Shown here piece after piece: positions 1 to 8,484 of a stretch of DNA of 64,000 nt (the first letter of the stretch is position 1; each line of letters opens with the position of its first letter). Made by a program: the position numbers and the translations under genes. Origin of the DNA: Allobacillus halotolerans (GTDB lineage: Bacteria; Bacillota; Bacilli; Bacillales; Alkalibacillaceae); assembly GCF_018967645.1 (NCBI RefSeq), contig NZ_JAHLZF010000004.1, positions 87,191 through 151,190 on the forward strand, read 5' to 3'. The notes under the pieces were generated by a model that had not been told where the DNA came from, did no database searches, and was given only the letters and a program-made list of their open reading frames with translations.

Positions 1-235
1 CATGAAATATATTAAGCTTTTTAATTGGAGAAATTTCGTTTATGTATGCCACTGAACAATTCCGTCCTTATGTATTAAATTCTATTGTATACGTTTAGTA
101 TAGCGAAATTTGTTACATTTTACTATGAAATTTTTCCGTTACAGTTTATATATCGGCAGAAACGGCCAAGTGTTTAACAAAGAATACTTAATTTTCACTT
201 CAGGCTTCAGTGAAGATAGTTTTTAACGCTAATGA
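1..235. other. AT-rich stretch without a gene
   Basis: I see no coding region here. The sequence is AT-rich. The only structure is a weak 6-bp hairpin (TTCACT at 194-199 with AGTGAA at 209-214) followed by a short T-run, which could end a rightward transcript entering from outside the window. Confidence 0.4.
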
Positions 236-278
236 AATAAGCTCCGTCATTTTTTTGTAAAATAACGGAGCTTATTTT
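236..278 (-). terminator. Rho-independent terminator of the bceRSAB-like cluster
   Basis: A 12-bp perfect inverted repeat (AATAAGCTCCGT at 236-247, its complement at 265-276) lies about 45 bases past the stop of the permease gene. Both flanks are T/A-rich, so it could act on either strand; the leftward gene is the obvious user. Confidence 0.75.
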
Positions 279-320
279 GAACTTGCCCTCTATTGAGAAC
301 TTGATGTATTCAAAGAAAGT

Positions 321-2291
321 TTATAAAGCTTCTTGAATGATTTTTCTATAATACAACACGGATAACAAACCAAACAGTGAATAAAGAATTGCATATACAA
401 TCATGACAATTAACATCGGAGTCCATACTTCTGTTCCAAAGAAAAACCACCCAGACTGAACAGCAAAGTAACTATGAAGCAATCCGACCAATAAAGGAAT
501 TCCAAAGTTGAAAAATTGCTTGAGCTGAATACCTTTTATTAAATCTTGTTGTGTAAACCCTAACTTTCTCAGAATCGTATAGCTCGGTTTCTCATTTTCA
601 CTTTCATCCATTTGCTTGAAATACAATATACAACCTGATGTCACTAAAAACGTGAGACCTAGAAATCCAACGATAAACATAATTAAGCCCATGTTCATCC
701 TTTGATTTCGAGCCATGTTTTGTTGTGAATCATTTCCTGCCCATCGATCTATTTCTTCAGTTAGAAAAAGCTCATTTGCTTTCTCAATATCTTGCTCGCT
801 AACATCGATGCCTCTGAAGGTCATAGCACCTCCATCTTGTGATCGTTGTTGTAATTCGGGGTCCATATCCGTTTTCAATTGTTGGTATTTCGCTTCATCG
901 ACAATACCGATCGGCATTCCGCCCCCATTTGTAAAGTAGTTCGAGACATAGTACTCACGATTCAATCCTATAAATTTCATCGAGAATTGTTCGCTCTCTG
1001 TCTTAATTGTTGCTTCTCCCGATTTTTTAAATGACATGAATCGTTGAAGAAAGTCTGAATAACCGGATAGAAAGAAGTGATTTTCATCCACATCAATTTC
1101 CTCGATCGATTCATCACTGATAATCGGTAATTGTAGTTCACTTGGATTCATCGTCACTGAAGAGTCCTCATCATAGTTAAAATCCATAATATTTGTTGCA
1201 TCTAACTCGACATTGAATACTTCGATTTGATTTACCTGATAATCGATACCGTTCTCTTCTAATATTGACGTAAATTGTTTATAACTTTCCTCATTTACTA
1301 AAGAGAAATCATTAATGACAAAATTCTCTGCTTGCTTCTCAGCTGAATAGTAAGAGATATAACTTAAACTTAGTAACCCGATTGCTAGGGCAGACACTGT
1401 CGTAATGATTGTCAGCAATAAAGCATTTGACTTCATTCGAAACATAATCGACGATGTTGATAGGACTTGATTAATTGATAAATAACCTTTATGGCTTTTC
1501 CGAATCAATTGCAAAACAAAAGTGACGGAACCTTTATAAAATAGGTATGTCCCTACTATAACTGCTCCTAAAATAAATGCCATCGCATAGAACAGTTCAT
1601 TGGTTGTACTGAAGTCTCCACTAAATAGCTGTTGGGAAACAACATAACCAGAAATGATGAAACCAATACCTAACAGACCGAGTAATACTTGAAAAATCGA
1701 TAGCCTCTTCACCTTGATCTCCGTTGACTGCTGAATCGTAAATAAGGATAGTATACTTTCTCTTTTAATAAACAAATAATTGACGAACATAATGAGTAAG
1801 TAAATGATACCAAAGACGATCAGTGTCTGTTTAAGTGCTTCCGTAGAGAAATGCATCGTCGCAATATCGGTTACATCGGTTAATTTATACACAATCATAA
1901 CCATTAACTTAGAAATTGAAAATCCAACACCAATTCCAATTGCTAATGACACAAGATAAAGAATTAAGTTTTCTATCGTCAACAGTCGAAAAACCTTACC
2001 CTTCGTCATCCCAATAAGTTGAAACAATGCAATTTCATTGCTGCGTCGCTTAATAAATAGGTTATTTGCGTAAACTAAAAACACACCAACAATTAAGATT
2101 AAAACAATCGTACCTGCTCGGACTGCTGCTTGCCCTTTGATCGTTCCAGTTGCTGGATCCATTGAAGCGTCGTATTGAAGCGTTACAAATGCAAAATAAA
2201 TGGATACACTAAAAATTAAAGCAAATACGTACAAATAATAATTTCTTAGATTATTCTTCAAGTTTCGATAGATCAATTGATTAACGTTCAT
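321..2291 (-). CDS. BceB-type ABC transporter permease (FtsX family)
   Basis: A 656-residue membrane protein. It opens with a helix at about residues 17-39, has further clustered helices to about 310, a large hydrophilic extracellular domain at about 320-530, and three helices at the C-terminus. This is the ten-helix layout with one big loop typical of BceB/YxdM permeases, which sense and remove peptide antibiotics such as bacitracin and signal to the BceS kinase. The start overlaps the end of the ATPase gene by 11 bases and has GGGGTG as its ribosome binding site, so the two are translationally coupled. The substrate cannot be told from sequence. Family assignment is secure; the exact peptide sensed is unknown. 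Confidence 0.88.
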   Translation of the reverse strand: MNVNQLIYRNLKNNLRNYYLYVFALIFSVSIYFAFVTLQYDASMDPATGTIKGQAAVRAGTIVLILIVGVFLVYANNLFIKRRSNEIALFQLIGMTKGKVFRLLTIENLILYLVSLAIGIGVGFSISKLMVMIVYKLTDVTDIATMHFSTEALKQTLIVFGIIYLLIMFVNYLFIKRESILSLFTIQQSTEIKVKRLSIFQVLLGLLGIGFIISGYVVSQQLFSGDFSTTNELFYAMAFILGAVIVGTYLFYKGSVTFVLQLIRKSHKGYLSINQVLSTSSIMFRMKSNALLLTIITTVSALAIGLLSLSYISYYSAEKQAENFVINDFSLVNEESYKQFTSILEENGIDYQVNQIEVFNVELDATNIMDFNYDEDSSVTMNPSELQLPIISDESIEEIDVDENHFFLSGYSDFLQRFMSFKKSGEATIKTESEQFSMKFIGLNREYYVSNYFTNGGGMPIGIVDEAKYQQLKTDMDPELQQRSQDGGAMTFRGIDVSEQDIEKANELFLTEEIDRWAGNDSQQNMARNQRMNMGLIMFIVGFLGLTFLVTSGCILYFKQMDESENEKPSYTILRKLGFTQQDLIKGIQLKQFFNFGIPLLVGLLHSYFAVQSGWFFFGTEVWTPMLIVMIVYAILYSLFGLLSVLYYRKIIQEAL

Positions 2292-3042
2292 GTTGCACCC
2301 CGCCTAACACGCCTTGCGTTTTCACAATATCGTTGAAGAATAATTGTTGGTCTTCATCGCCCTTATTTAATTGTGAGTACACCTCTCCATCTTTCAACAA
2401 AACGACACGATCACTATAACTGGCAGCCACTGGATCATGCGTAACCATTAAGATGGTTGCTTTGTGTTTCTCATTCATTTCAACCATTTTGTTCAATAAG
2501 TTTGAAGCGGCTTTCGAATCAAGTGCACCCGTCGGCTCATCTGCAAAAATGATACTCGGTTGATGAATAAATGCCCGTGCTGCAGATGTTCTCTGTTTTT
2601 GACCACCTGAAATTTCACTTGGATACTTATTCCGTTGTTCATAAATCCCCAATTCCTTTGCAGCCAAGTCGAATTTTTCGTTTGCTTGCTGCCGTGAAAC
2701 CTTTTGGATTGATAAAGGAAGCAATATATTTTCTTTGACGGTTAACGTATCAAGTAAATTGTATTCCTGAAAAATAAAACCTAAATGATGCTTCCGAAAC
2801 TCAGCAAGCTTTTTGGATTTCATGTTTGTAATTATGTGTCCATCAATCGTTATTGTTCCGTGACTCACTTGATCGATTGATGATAGCACATTCAATAACG
2901 TCGTTTTTCCTGAACCCGAAGGTCCCATAATCGTCACGAATTCTCCTTGATCGATGGTAAAATCAATTCCTTTTAACACTTCCGTACGGTTGAACTTGTT
3001 ACCAAAGCTTTTATAAATCTTTTGAGCCTTCAATAAATGCAT
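2281..3042 (-). CDS. BceA-type ABC transporter ATP-binding protein
   Basis: A 253-residue ATPase of the MacB/BceA kind. Walker [10 protein letters not shown] is at residues 40-48, the signature SGGQKQR follows, and Walker B is [11 protein letters not shown] chose ATG 3042 rather than an upstream in-frame ATG because GAGAGGGG lies just before it and the upstream 57 codons look like leader sequence; they also run through the promoter region and the inverted repeat at 3124-3155. It pairs with the overlapping permease gene and should be switched on by the response regulator encoded upstream. Energises peptide antibiotic removal by the permease. Confidence 0.9.
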   Translation of the reverse strand: MHLLKAQKIYKSFGNKFNRTEVLKGIDFTIDQGEFVTIMGPSGSGKTTLLNVLSSIDQVSHGTITIDGHIITNMKSKKLAEFRKHHLGFIFQEYNLLDTLTVKENILLPLSIQKVSRQQANEKFDLAAKELGIYEQRNKYPSEISGGQKQRTSAARAFIHQPSIIFADEPTGALDSKAASNLLNKMVEMNEKHKATILMVTHDPVAASYSDRVVLLKDGEVYSQLNKGDEDQQLFFNDIVKTQGVLGGVQHER

Positions 3043-3123
3043 GGCTGATTCCCCTCTCGTTATTTCTGTCTTTATTGTATCGTGACAATCATATAGACTC
3101 CTTTGTTTTAACGAACAAATAGA

Positions 3124-3155
3124 AAAAGCATATGACATTTTTGTCACATGCTTTT
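3124..3155 (-). promoter_or_regulatory. Inverted repeat: likely BceR operator and bceS terminator
   Basis: Two 14-base arms around a 4-base spacer with one G-U type mismatch. On the minus strand the first arm is AAAAGCATGTGACA and the second TGTCATATGCTTTT. The TGACA-N4-TGTCA core resembles the response-regulator site known in front of Bce-type transporter genes. It stands between the kinase stop and the ATPase gene, the place expected for an operator driving the transporter. The second arm runs into TTTTTC, so the same element could end the kinase transcript. I could not define the -10/-35 boxes with confidence. Confidence 0.65.
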
Positions 3156-3181
3156 CAGGTTGATCACGTGAACCGTTATCA

Positions 3182-4186
3182 TTAGTAAGATGTCCATAAC
3201 TCGGCGATTTCATTTCTCTTCGGAAAGATTAACATAAACGACGTTCCGACCGTATGTTGTGACTCAACCTTAATTTGAATATGCAGAGATTCGGCGGCTT
3301 GTTTCGCTAAATACAGACCCATACCAGTTGCCCCGTGATCTTTCTGCACCGTCGAAGTGAATCCTTTTTCAAATATTCTCGGTATGTCTTTTGACAAAAT
3401 CCCTTGGCCTTCATCTCGTATTGAAAGAATAACTTGGCCATTCTGTTGTTCGCTTTGTATATATATATCAGATTTTTCACTATACTTCACTGCATTAGAT
3501 AGCAATTGTCTGACGATAAAGGAGAGCCATTTGGTATCTGTCAGAACGACCTCTTCTCGTAAATCAATATCAAAACCAATATTCTTATACATACACCATG
3601 ATTTCATCGTACGAATCTCTTCATGAATCAACGGTTCGAGTAAGACTTCTTCCACATACAAGTCGCTTTCAATCACAGCAATCCGCTTCCGATGGAGCTG
3701 CTGATCAAGCAACATATGGATGCGTAGCCACTCGAAGTCCAAGTCCGACTTTAAGGCAGGGTTCTCAATACGATCAATGATTAAACTCATTGCACTAAGC
3801 GGTGTTTTCACTTCATGAATCCATGAAAGCAGTTCGTCTTTTTCTTCTTCCAATTGAATCCGATTTTCTGTTTCCATCGATTTGAGTTTGTCAAATTGCT
3901 GATGAACCCGATGTGCGACCACTCTTTCAAATGGTCTAAAAGGTGTTGGTATTTCCGAGGTATCAAATTGGTCTGTTTGATTGTCCAATGCTTTGTAAAA
4001 TTTTGTTTCACGTAGATAACGAATAATGAGAAAGATGACAAAGATGATTGAGGTCAGAAATACAAAGTATCTGACAGAATGGAGTGACCAATTTTCATCT
4101 AGGTAAGCCATAAACAGAAGGAGTAATTCAAAAAGCACAAATATACTTATCCAACTTTTCCGTTCGTTTAAGTAGTTCAACATCAT
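3182..4186 (-). CDS. BceS-type intramembrane-sensing histidine kinase
   Basis: A 334-residue kinase with two N-terminal helices (about 13-28 and 40-56) joined by a very short extracellular loop, so it has no ligand-binding domain of its own. That is the mark of BceS-type kinases, which read the state of their ABC transporter. The phospho-acceptor His124 sits in [10 protein letters not shown]; the ATPase domain carries NAVKYS, DEGQGI and GMGLYLAK. The start overlaps the response regulator stop by four bases (ATGA). A second ATG three bases downstream (4183) is an equal candidate. Confidence 0.88.
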   Translation of the reverse strand: MMLNYLNERKSWISIFVLFELLLLFMAYLDENWSLHSVRYFVFLTSIIFVIFLIIRYLRETKFYKALDNQTDQFDTSEIPTPFRPFERVVAHRVHQQFDKLKSMETENRIQLEEEKDELLSWIHEVKTPLSAMSLIIDRIENPALKSDLDFEWLRIHMLLDQQLHRKRIAVIESDLYVEEVLLEPLIHEEIRTMKSWCMYKNIGFDIDLREEVVLTDTKWLSFIVRQLLSNAVKYSEKSDIYIQSEQQNGQVILSIRDEGQGILSKDIPRIFEKGFTSTVQKDHGATGMGLYLAKQAAESLHIQIKVESQHTVGTSFMLIFPKRNEIAELWTSY

Positions 4187-4869
4187 TCTGTATTGCCTTC
4201 TTTAGCAATATATCCTTGTCCGACTTTCGTTTCAATATAATCGCCAAGATCAATTTCATGTAATTTTTTTCGTAAGCGATTTACATTAACAGTTAATGTA
4301 TTATCACTTATAAATCGTTCGTCATTCCACAAACGATGAATCAATTCCTCTCTTGTAACGATATTATTTTTCTTTTCTAGCAGTCCTTTTAATATGAAAG
4401 CTTCGTTTTTTGTTAACTCAATGGACGTTTCATTTGTGGACACCAAGTTTTTCTCAAAATCGATGGTTGCACCTGCCCACGTTTTTAATTGAACTTGATC
4501 ATTATTATAATTGTAAACTCTTCTAAGAATGGCTTGAATTTTGGCAATCAATACATCAAAGTGAAATGGTTTTTGAATATAATCATCCGCTCCAAGCTGC
4601 ATGGACATGACCATATCGGTCGGATGATCACGTGATGATAAAAAGATAATGGGTACACTTGATGTTGACCGGATCATTCGGCACCAATGAAATCCATCAA
4701 ACCTCGGTAATTGGATGTCGATGATAATTAAATCAGGTTGGATTGCGCTATATTCTTCCATCACTTTTGAAAAGTCTTCAATACCATATACTTCATAAGA
4801 CCATTGTATAAGCCGTTCCTTTATTTCATGGAATAAGCTTTTATCATCTTCAATGACTAAGATTTTCAT
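4183..4869 (-). CDS. BceR-type OmpR-family response regulator
   Basis: A 228-residue two-domain regulator. The receiver has the acidic pair EDD at 8-9, phospho-acceptor Asp51 in IIDIQLP and Lys in QKPF. The C-terminal winged helix is of the OmpR/PhoB type. I set the start at ATG 4869 (MKILVIEDD), where receiver domains begin and where a TAGGTG ribosome binding site precedes it; 22 further upstream codons do not match the family. It should bind the inverted repeat at 3124-3155 and induce the transporter genes. Confidence 0.88.
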   Translation of the reverse strand: MKILVIEDDKSLFHEIKERLIQWSYEVYGIEDFSKVMEEYSAIQPDLIIIDIQLPRFDGFHWCRMIRSTSSVPIIFLSSRDHPTDMVMSMQLGADDYIQKPFHFDVLIAKIQAILRRVYNYNNDQVQLKTWAGATIDFEKNLVSTNETSIELTKNEAFILKGLLEKKNNIVTREELIHRLWNDERFISDNTLTVNVNRLRKKLHEIDLGDYIETKVGQGYIAKEGNTE

Positions 4870-4987
4870 TCCGACACCTACATTTCTTAAAGAGTGACTA
4901 TTGTTTAGTATATCGACTGCATTTTTGTTCGACAAGAGAATGCATGGACTATTTCAATAATATATTTTTATTATCATACAAGTTAAA

Positions 4988-5014
4988 ACTCCTCACCACA
5001 ACTTGGTAAGGAGT
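4988..5014 (-). terminator. Rho-independent terminator after acyl-CoA synthetase
   Basis: ACTCCTCACC pairs with GGTAAGGAGT across a short loop, followed on the minus strand by TTTTAAC. It lies 17 bases past the stop of the acyl-CoA synthetase gene. Confidence 0.75.
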
Positions 5015-5030
5015 CATTTTAGCTTTCGTT

Positions 5031-6599
5031 TTAATTCATTTCTTGTTTCCGTAATTCCACTCGTCTAATTTTTCCAGAAGTCGTTTTAGGTAAGTCATCG
5101 ATAAATTCAATTTCTCGCGGATACTTATATGGTGCTGTCAAATCCTTCACATGATCTTGAAGTTCTTTGATCAATTCATCTGAAGGTACATTGTCACCTT
5201 TCAATACGATAAATGCTTTGACAATATTCCCACGAACTTCATGTGGGCTGGCGACTACTGCACATTCTTGAACAGCTGGGTGCTTTACAAGAGCATCTTC
5301 AACTTCGAATGGTCCAATGGTATAACCAGAACTAATGATGATATCATCGCTTCTTCCTTCAAACCAATAATAACCTTCTTCGTCTTTTGATGCTTGGTCA
5401 CCTGTCACGTAATAATTTCCACGTCTGGACGCCGCTGTGCGTTCAGGGTCTTTGTAATACTCACGGAAAAGAGCTGGCGTATCAAGTTTGACAGCGATAT
5501 CCCCTACCTCTCCTGTTTTTACCGGTTGACCAAGGTCATCAATAATATCGACATCATTTCCTGGTGTCGGTTTACCCATAGCACCTGGCTTCACTTCCAT
5601 ATCTTTCATGAATCCTAACAGTAGTGTATTTTCAGTCTGGCCGTATCCATCACGTACGGTAATATCAAAATACTTTTTAAAGGTGTTGATGACTTCAACG
5701 TTCAATGGCTCTCCAGCAGACACAGCGCTGTGCAATGCAGACAGGTCATATTGGTCCAAGTTATCTTCTTTGGCCATCAAGCGATATTCTGTCGGTGTAC
5801 AACATAGCACGTTGACTTTTTCATCCTGCAAAAGAGTTAAGTAAGTGCTTGGTTTAAATTTACCATTATAGACAAAACCAGTTGCACCTGAACCTAATAC
5901 AGAGAGAAAAGGACTCCAAATCCATTTTTGCCACCCTGGACCTGCTGTAGCCCAAACTTTATCTCCTTCGTTAATGGATAACCAATTCGGAGCGGCCGTT
6001 TTTAAATGGGCATATCCCCATCCATGTGTATGAACGACACCTTTTGGATTACCGGTTGTTCCGGATGTATAAGGTAAAAATGCAATATCATCTCTCTCCG
6101 TATTTGCCATTTCCAGTTCGTCAGACTCTTCAGTCATTAACTCATCTAGAAACTCCCAACCCTCAACAGCTTGACCGACAGAGAACTTCACCAATTCATC
6201 GTATTCTTCCAATCCATTATATTGGTCAACAAAAGGATAATAAGAAATGACTCCTCTCGCTTCACTATGACTCACACGGTATTGTAAATCTTTTGTTTTT
6301 AACATTTCCGAGCTCGGGATGACGATGACTCCTGTTTTCATGGCAGCAAGATAAACTTCATACGCTTTGATCAGGCGAGGAATCATAACTAGGACTTTGT
6401 CTCCTCGTCGAAGGCCATTTTTCATAAAAGCGTTTCCAATTTTATTAACGTTTTTCATTAAATCATCATACGTACATTCTTCTCGATTACCTTCTTCATC
6501 CAACCAAACAATCGCTTTTTTGCCAGAACCATCAGCATATTTTTCCATTTCGTTTACAATGTTGTAAGTTGCAGGGGCAATTAAATCTGTTTTATTCAT
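5031..6599 (-). CDS. mbcS: Medium/branched-chain acyl-CoA synthetase (MbcS-like)
   Basis: A 522-residue AMP-forming ligase that activates a carboxylic acid to its acyl-CoA. The nucleotide-binding motif is YTSGTTGNPKG, followed by DGYGQTE, the hinge-region TGD and FEGRSDD, and the C-terminal catalytic lysine in LPKTTSGKIRR. N-terminal wording (DLIAPATYN, IPSSEMLKTKDLQYR) recalls MbcS/YtcI, which activates branched short-chain acids as precursors of branched fatty acids; acetyl-CoA synthetase and other medium-chain ligases are the alternatives. It is a single-gene unit with its own terminator. Family is certain, substrate is inference. Confidence 0.8.
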   Translation of the reverse strand: MNKTDLIAPATYNIVNEMEKYADGSGKKAIVWLDEEGNREECTYDDLMKNVNKIGNAFMKNGLRRGDKVLVMIPRLIKAYEVYLAAMKTGVIVIPSSEMLKTKDLQYRVSHSEARGVISYYPFVDQYNGLEEYDELVKFSVGQAVEGWEFLDELMTEESDELEMANTERDDIAFLPYTSGTTGNPKGVVHTHGWGYAHLKTAAPNWLSINEGDKVWATAGPGWQKWIWSPFLSVLGSGATGFVYNGKFKPSTYLTLLQDEKVNVLCCTPTEYRLMAKEDNLDQYDLSALHSAVSAGEPLNVEVINTFKKYFDITVRDGYGQTENTLLLGFMKDMEVKPGAMGKPTPGNDVDIIDDLGQPVKTGEVGDIAVKLDTPALFREYYKDPERTAASRRGNYYVTGDQASKDEEGYYWFEGRSDDIIISSGYTIGPFEVEDALVKHPAVQECAVVASPHEVRGNIVKAFIVLKGDNVPSDELIKELQDHVKDLTAPYKYPREIEFIDDLPKTTSGKIRRVELRKQEMN

Positions 6600-6756
6600 C
6601 TAGTTCCAACTCCCTTTCTAATTATGTTGTATCATTATATCAAAATTTTAGAATATTTTAAATTGATTAATTAAAAAGAATGAAATTTATTTGTGTGATT
6701 ATCAATACAGGCAAGTCTATCAATCGTTTGTTTAGTAATTAATTATACTCAATTCA

Positions 6757-6803
6757 AAAAACACCCCCATAGGAACGCTCTGTGCGTCGCTTGGGGGTGT
6801 TAA
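6757..6803 (-). terminator. Rho-independent terminator after the nitroreductase gene
   Basis: AACACCCCC pairs with GGGGGTGTT around a GC-rich loop, then TTTTTT on the minus strand. It lies about 60 bases past the nitroreductase stop. Confidence 0.85.
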
Positions 6804-6861
6804 TGAATTCAGTTACTGTAATCAAGGTTCAATCTTTCAAAAAGTTCTAGATAAAGATTAA

Positions 6862-7608
6862 CTATGCTTTGTTGAATCCTTTTCCTTGAACAAAGTCTTT
6901 CATATTCATACGAACTTGCTTGCTCAGCATGTTCGTCATTTGATCGGACCAACGATCCTGTCTCTGACCACTTGTTCTCGTATCGTAGTAACTGGAGACG
7001 GTCTCGTCATATTCTTTCAATTGATTCGTATATACTTCAACGTCTTGATTATATTTCCCTTCATGATACACATGGTGTAAAGGTAAACGCGGTTTTGGAT
7101 TCGACTGGTCTGCTGGATAACCAATCGTCATTCCGAATAACGGGATGACATGTGAAGGCAACTCCAAATATTCTGCGATCGATTCAATGTTATTTCGGAT
7201 ACCACCTAAATAACAGATTCCAAGTCCCATAGACTCAGCTGCAATAGCTGCATTTTGTGCGGCAAGCGTTGTGTCCGTAATGCCAACAATGAATTTTTCT
7301 GTACTTTCTAACGTGTCGGCAATCGATTCTCCTTTATTTTCAGCCATTAACTCATGGCGGTAAAAGTCAGCACAAAAAATGAGAACACGGCTGGCATGTT
7401 CCACATGTGTGTTTTTAGAAAGCTCAGCTATTTTTTTCTTTCCGTCATCGTCTTTAATACCGATGATCGAATATGCTTGGACAAAACTACTCGTGGAAGC
7501 GCTTTGTGCAGCTTGAATAATGGTTTCGATTTGTTCATCAGATACGGGTTCATTCGTATATTTCCGAATGGAACGGTGATTTAGGATTGTTTCAATCGTT
7601 GTATTCAT
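6862..7608 (-). CDS. NfsA-type NADPH-dependent FMN nitroreductase
   Basis: A 248-residue flavoprotein of the oxygen-insensitive nitroreductase family. The N-terminal HRSIRKYTNEPV motif binds FMN phosphate; AAQSASTSSFVQ, ESMGLGICYLGGIR and FGMTIGYPAD are the usual FMN and dimer motifs. The C-terminal extension with SYYDTRTSG and WSDQM is typical of the NfsA/NfrA branch, which reduces nitro compounds, quinones and flavin with NADPH. It is divergent from the peroxiredoxin gene across a 124-base gap, so a common oxidative or disulfide stress control is plausible but no operator is evident. Confidence 0.88.
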   Translation of the reverse strand: MNTTIETILNHRSIRKYTNEPVSDEQIETIIQAAQSASTSSFVQAYSIIGIKDDDGKKKIAELSKNTHVEHASRVLIFCADFYRHELMAENKGESIADTLESTEKFIVGITDTTLAAQNAAIAAESMGLGICYLGGIRNNIESIAEYLELPSHVIPLFGMTIGYPADQSNPKPRLPLHHVYHEGKYNQDVEVYTNQLKEYDETVSSYYDTRTSGQRQDRWSDQMTNMLSKQVRMNMKDFVQGKGFNKA

Positions 7609-7650
7609 TCATCATACCTCCATTTATTTTCAATCTATATCGTATATTAG

Positions 7651-7679
7651 TTCACAAATCGTTTGCAAGGGATTATAAT
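7651..7679 (+). promoter_or_regulatory. Sigma-A promoter of the peroxiredoxin gene
   Basis: TTCACA (7651-7656), a 17-base spacer and TATAAT (7674-7679), about 50 bases before the start codon. Only one base departs from the -35 consensus. Confidence 0.7.
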
Positions 7680-7732
7680 AGAATATAAATCCTAGTAAAC
7701 ATATAGGAATTAAATTATAGGAGGGTTACACT

Positions 7733-8395
7733 ATGTCTGAAGCAATGAATCAGCAACCTGAGATTCGCATACCACGTGTAGGTGAAAAAGCACCTCATTT
7801 TGAAGCATTAACAACTCAAGGAATGAAAAGGTTGGAAGACTACCAAGGGAAGTATTTAGTATTGTTCTCCCATCCAGCAGATTTCACACCTGTTTGCACA
7901 ACTGAATTTGTTGCTTTCCAAGCGATCTATCCACAGCTCCGTGAATTGAACACAGAACTGTTAGGTCTTAGTATCGACAGTAATCAGTCTCACTTAGCTT
8001 GGGTCAACAATATCGAAGAAAATTTTAATATAAAAATAGAATTTCCTGTTATTGCTGACTTGAATAAAGACGTCGCATCTAAATACGGTATGTTAACACC
8101 AGAACATAATTCCACAGAAACAAATCGCGCTGTTTTTGTCATTGATGATAAAGGAATTGTTCGTGGAATTATCTATTACCCATTACAAACGGGAAGAAAC
8201 ATGGACGAAATCGTTCGTTTGATTAAAGCGCTGCAAACGACTGACGAACACAAAGTTTCTACTCCTGCAAACTGGGAGCCTGGCGATAAAGTCATCGTTC
8301 CACCACCTTCCACACAACAGGAACTTGAAGAACGTAAAAAGGATGATAGCTTAGAAGTGGTTGATTGGTATCTATCCAAAAAATCACTCGACTAA
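7733..8395 (+). CDS. Peroxiredoxin of the Prx6 (1-Cys) class
   Basis: A 220-residue cytoplasmic peroxidase that reduces hydrogen peroxide and alkyl hydroperoxides. The peroxidatic Cys55 is in HPADFTPVCTTEF with the conserved Pro and Thr, and Arg in TNRAVFVID completes the site. The long C-terminal dimerisation domain (GDKVIVPPPST) marks the Prx6 class. Cys55 is the only cysteine in the protein; archaeal relatives carry extra C-terminal cysteines, so this enzyme must be resolved by an outside thiol (bacillithiol is the Bacillaceae candidate, an inference). AGGAGG precedes ATG 7733. Confidence 0.92.
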   Translation: MSEAMNQQPEIRIPRVGEKAPHFEALTTQGMKRLEDYQGKYLVLFSHPADFTPVCTTEFVAFQAIYPQLRELNTELLGLSIDSNQSHLAWVNNIEENFNIKIEFPVIADLNKDVASKYGMLTPEHNSTETNRAVFVIDDKGIVRGIIYYPLQTGRNMDEIVRLIKALQTTDEHKVSTPANWEPGDKVIVPPPSTQQELEERKKDDSLEVVDWYLSKKSLD

Positions 8396-8445
8396 TTTTT
8401 CGTCAATCGTTTTGTAGATTGACCTAGTAAATTCAATACGATATT

Positions 8446-8479
8446 AAAACTCCTCATTCGTGATGAATGAGGAGTTTTT
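8446..8479. terminator. Bidirectional terminator
   Basis: AAAACTCCTCATTC pairs with GAATGAGGAGTTTT. It sits between two convergent genes and has A/T runs on both sides, so it can serve both the peroxiredoxin and the UPF0182 gene. Confidence 0.85.
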
Positions 8480-8484
8480 GTTAT

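Noticed and set aside
6600..6700. CcpA cre site ahead of the acyl-CoA synthetase gene
   Set aside because: No sequence close to TGWAANCGNTNWCA was found there or in front of acuA.
7671..7692. PerR box in front of the peroxiredoxin gene
   Set aside because: The ATTATAATAGAATATAA stretch is only a poor half match to the PerR consensus and overlaps the -10 box.
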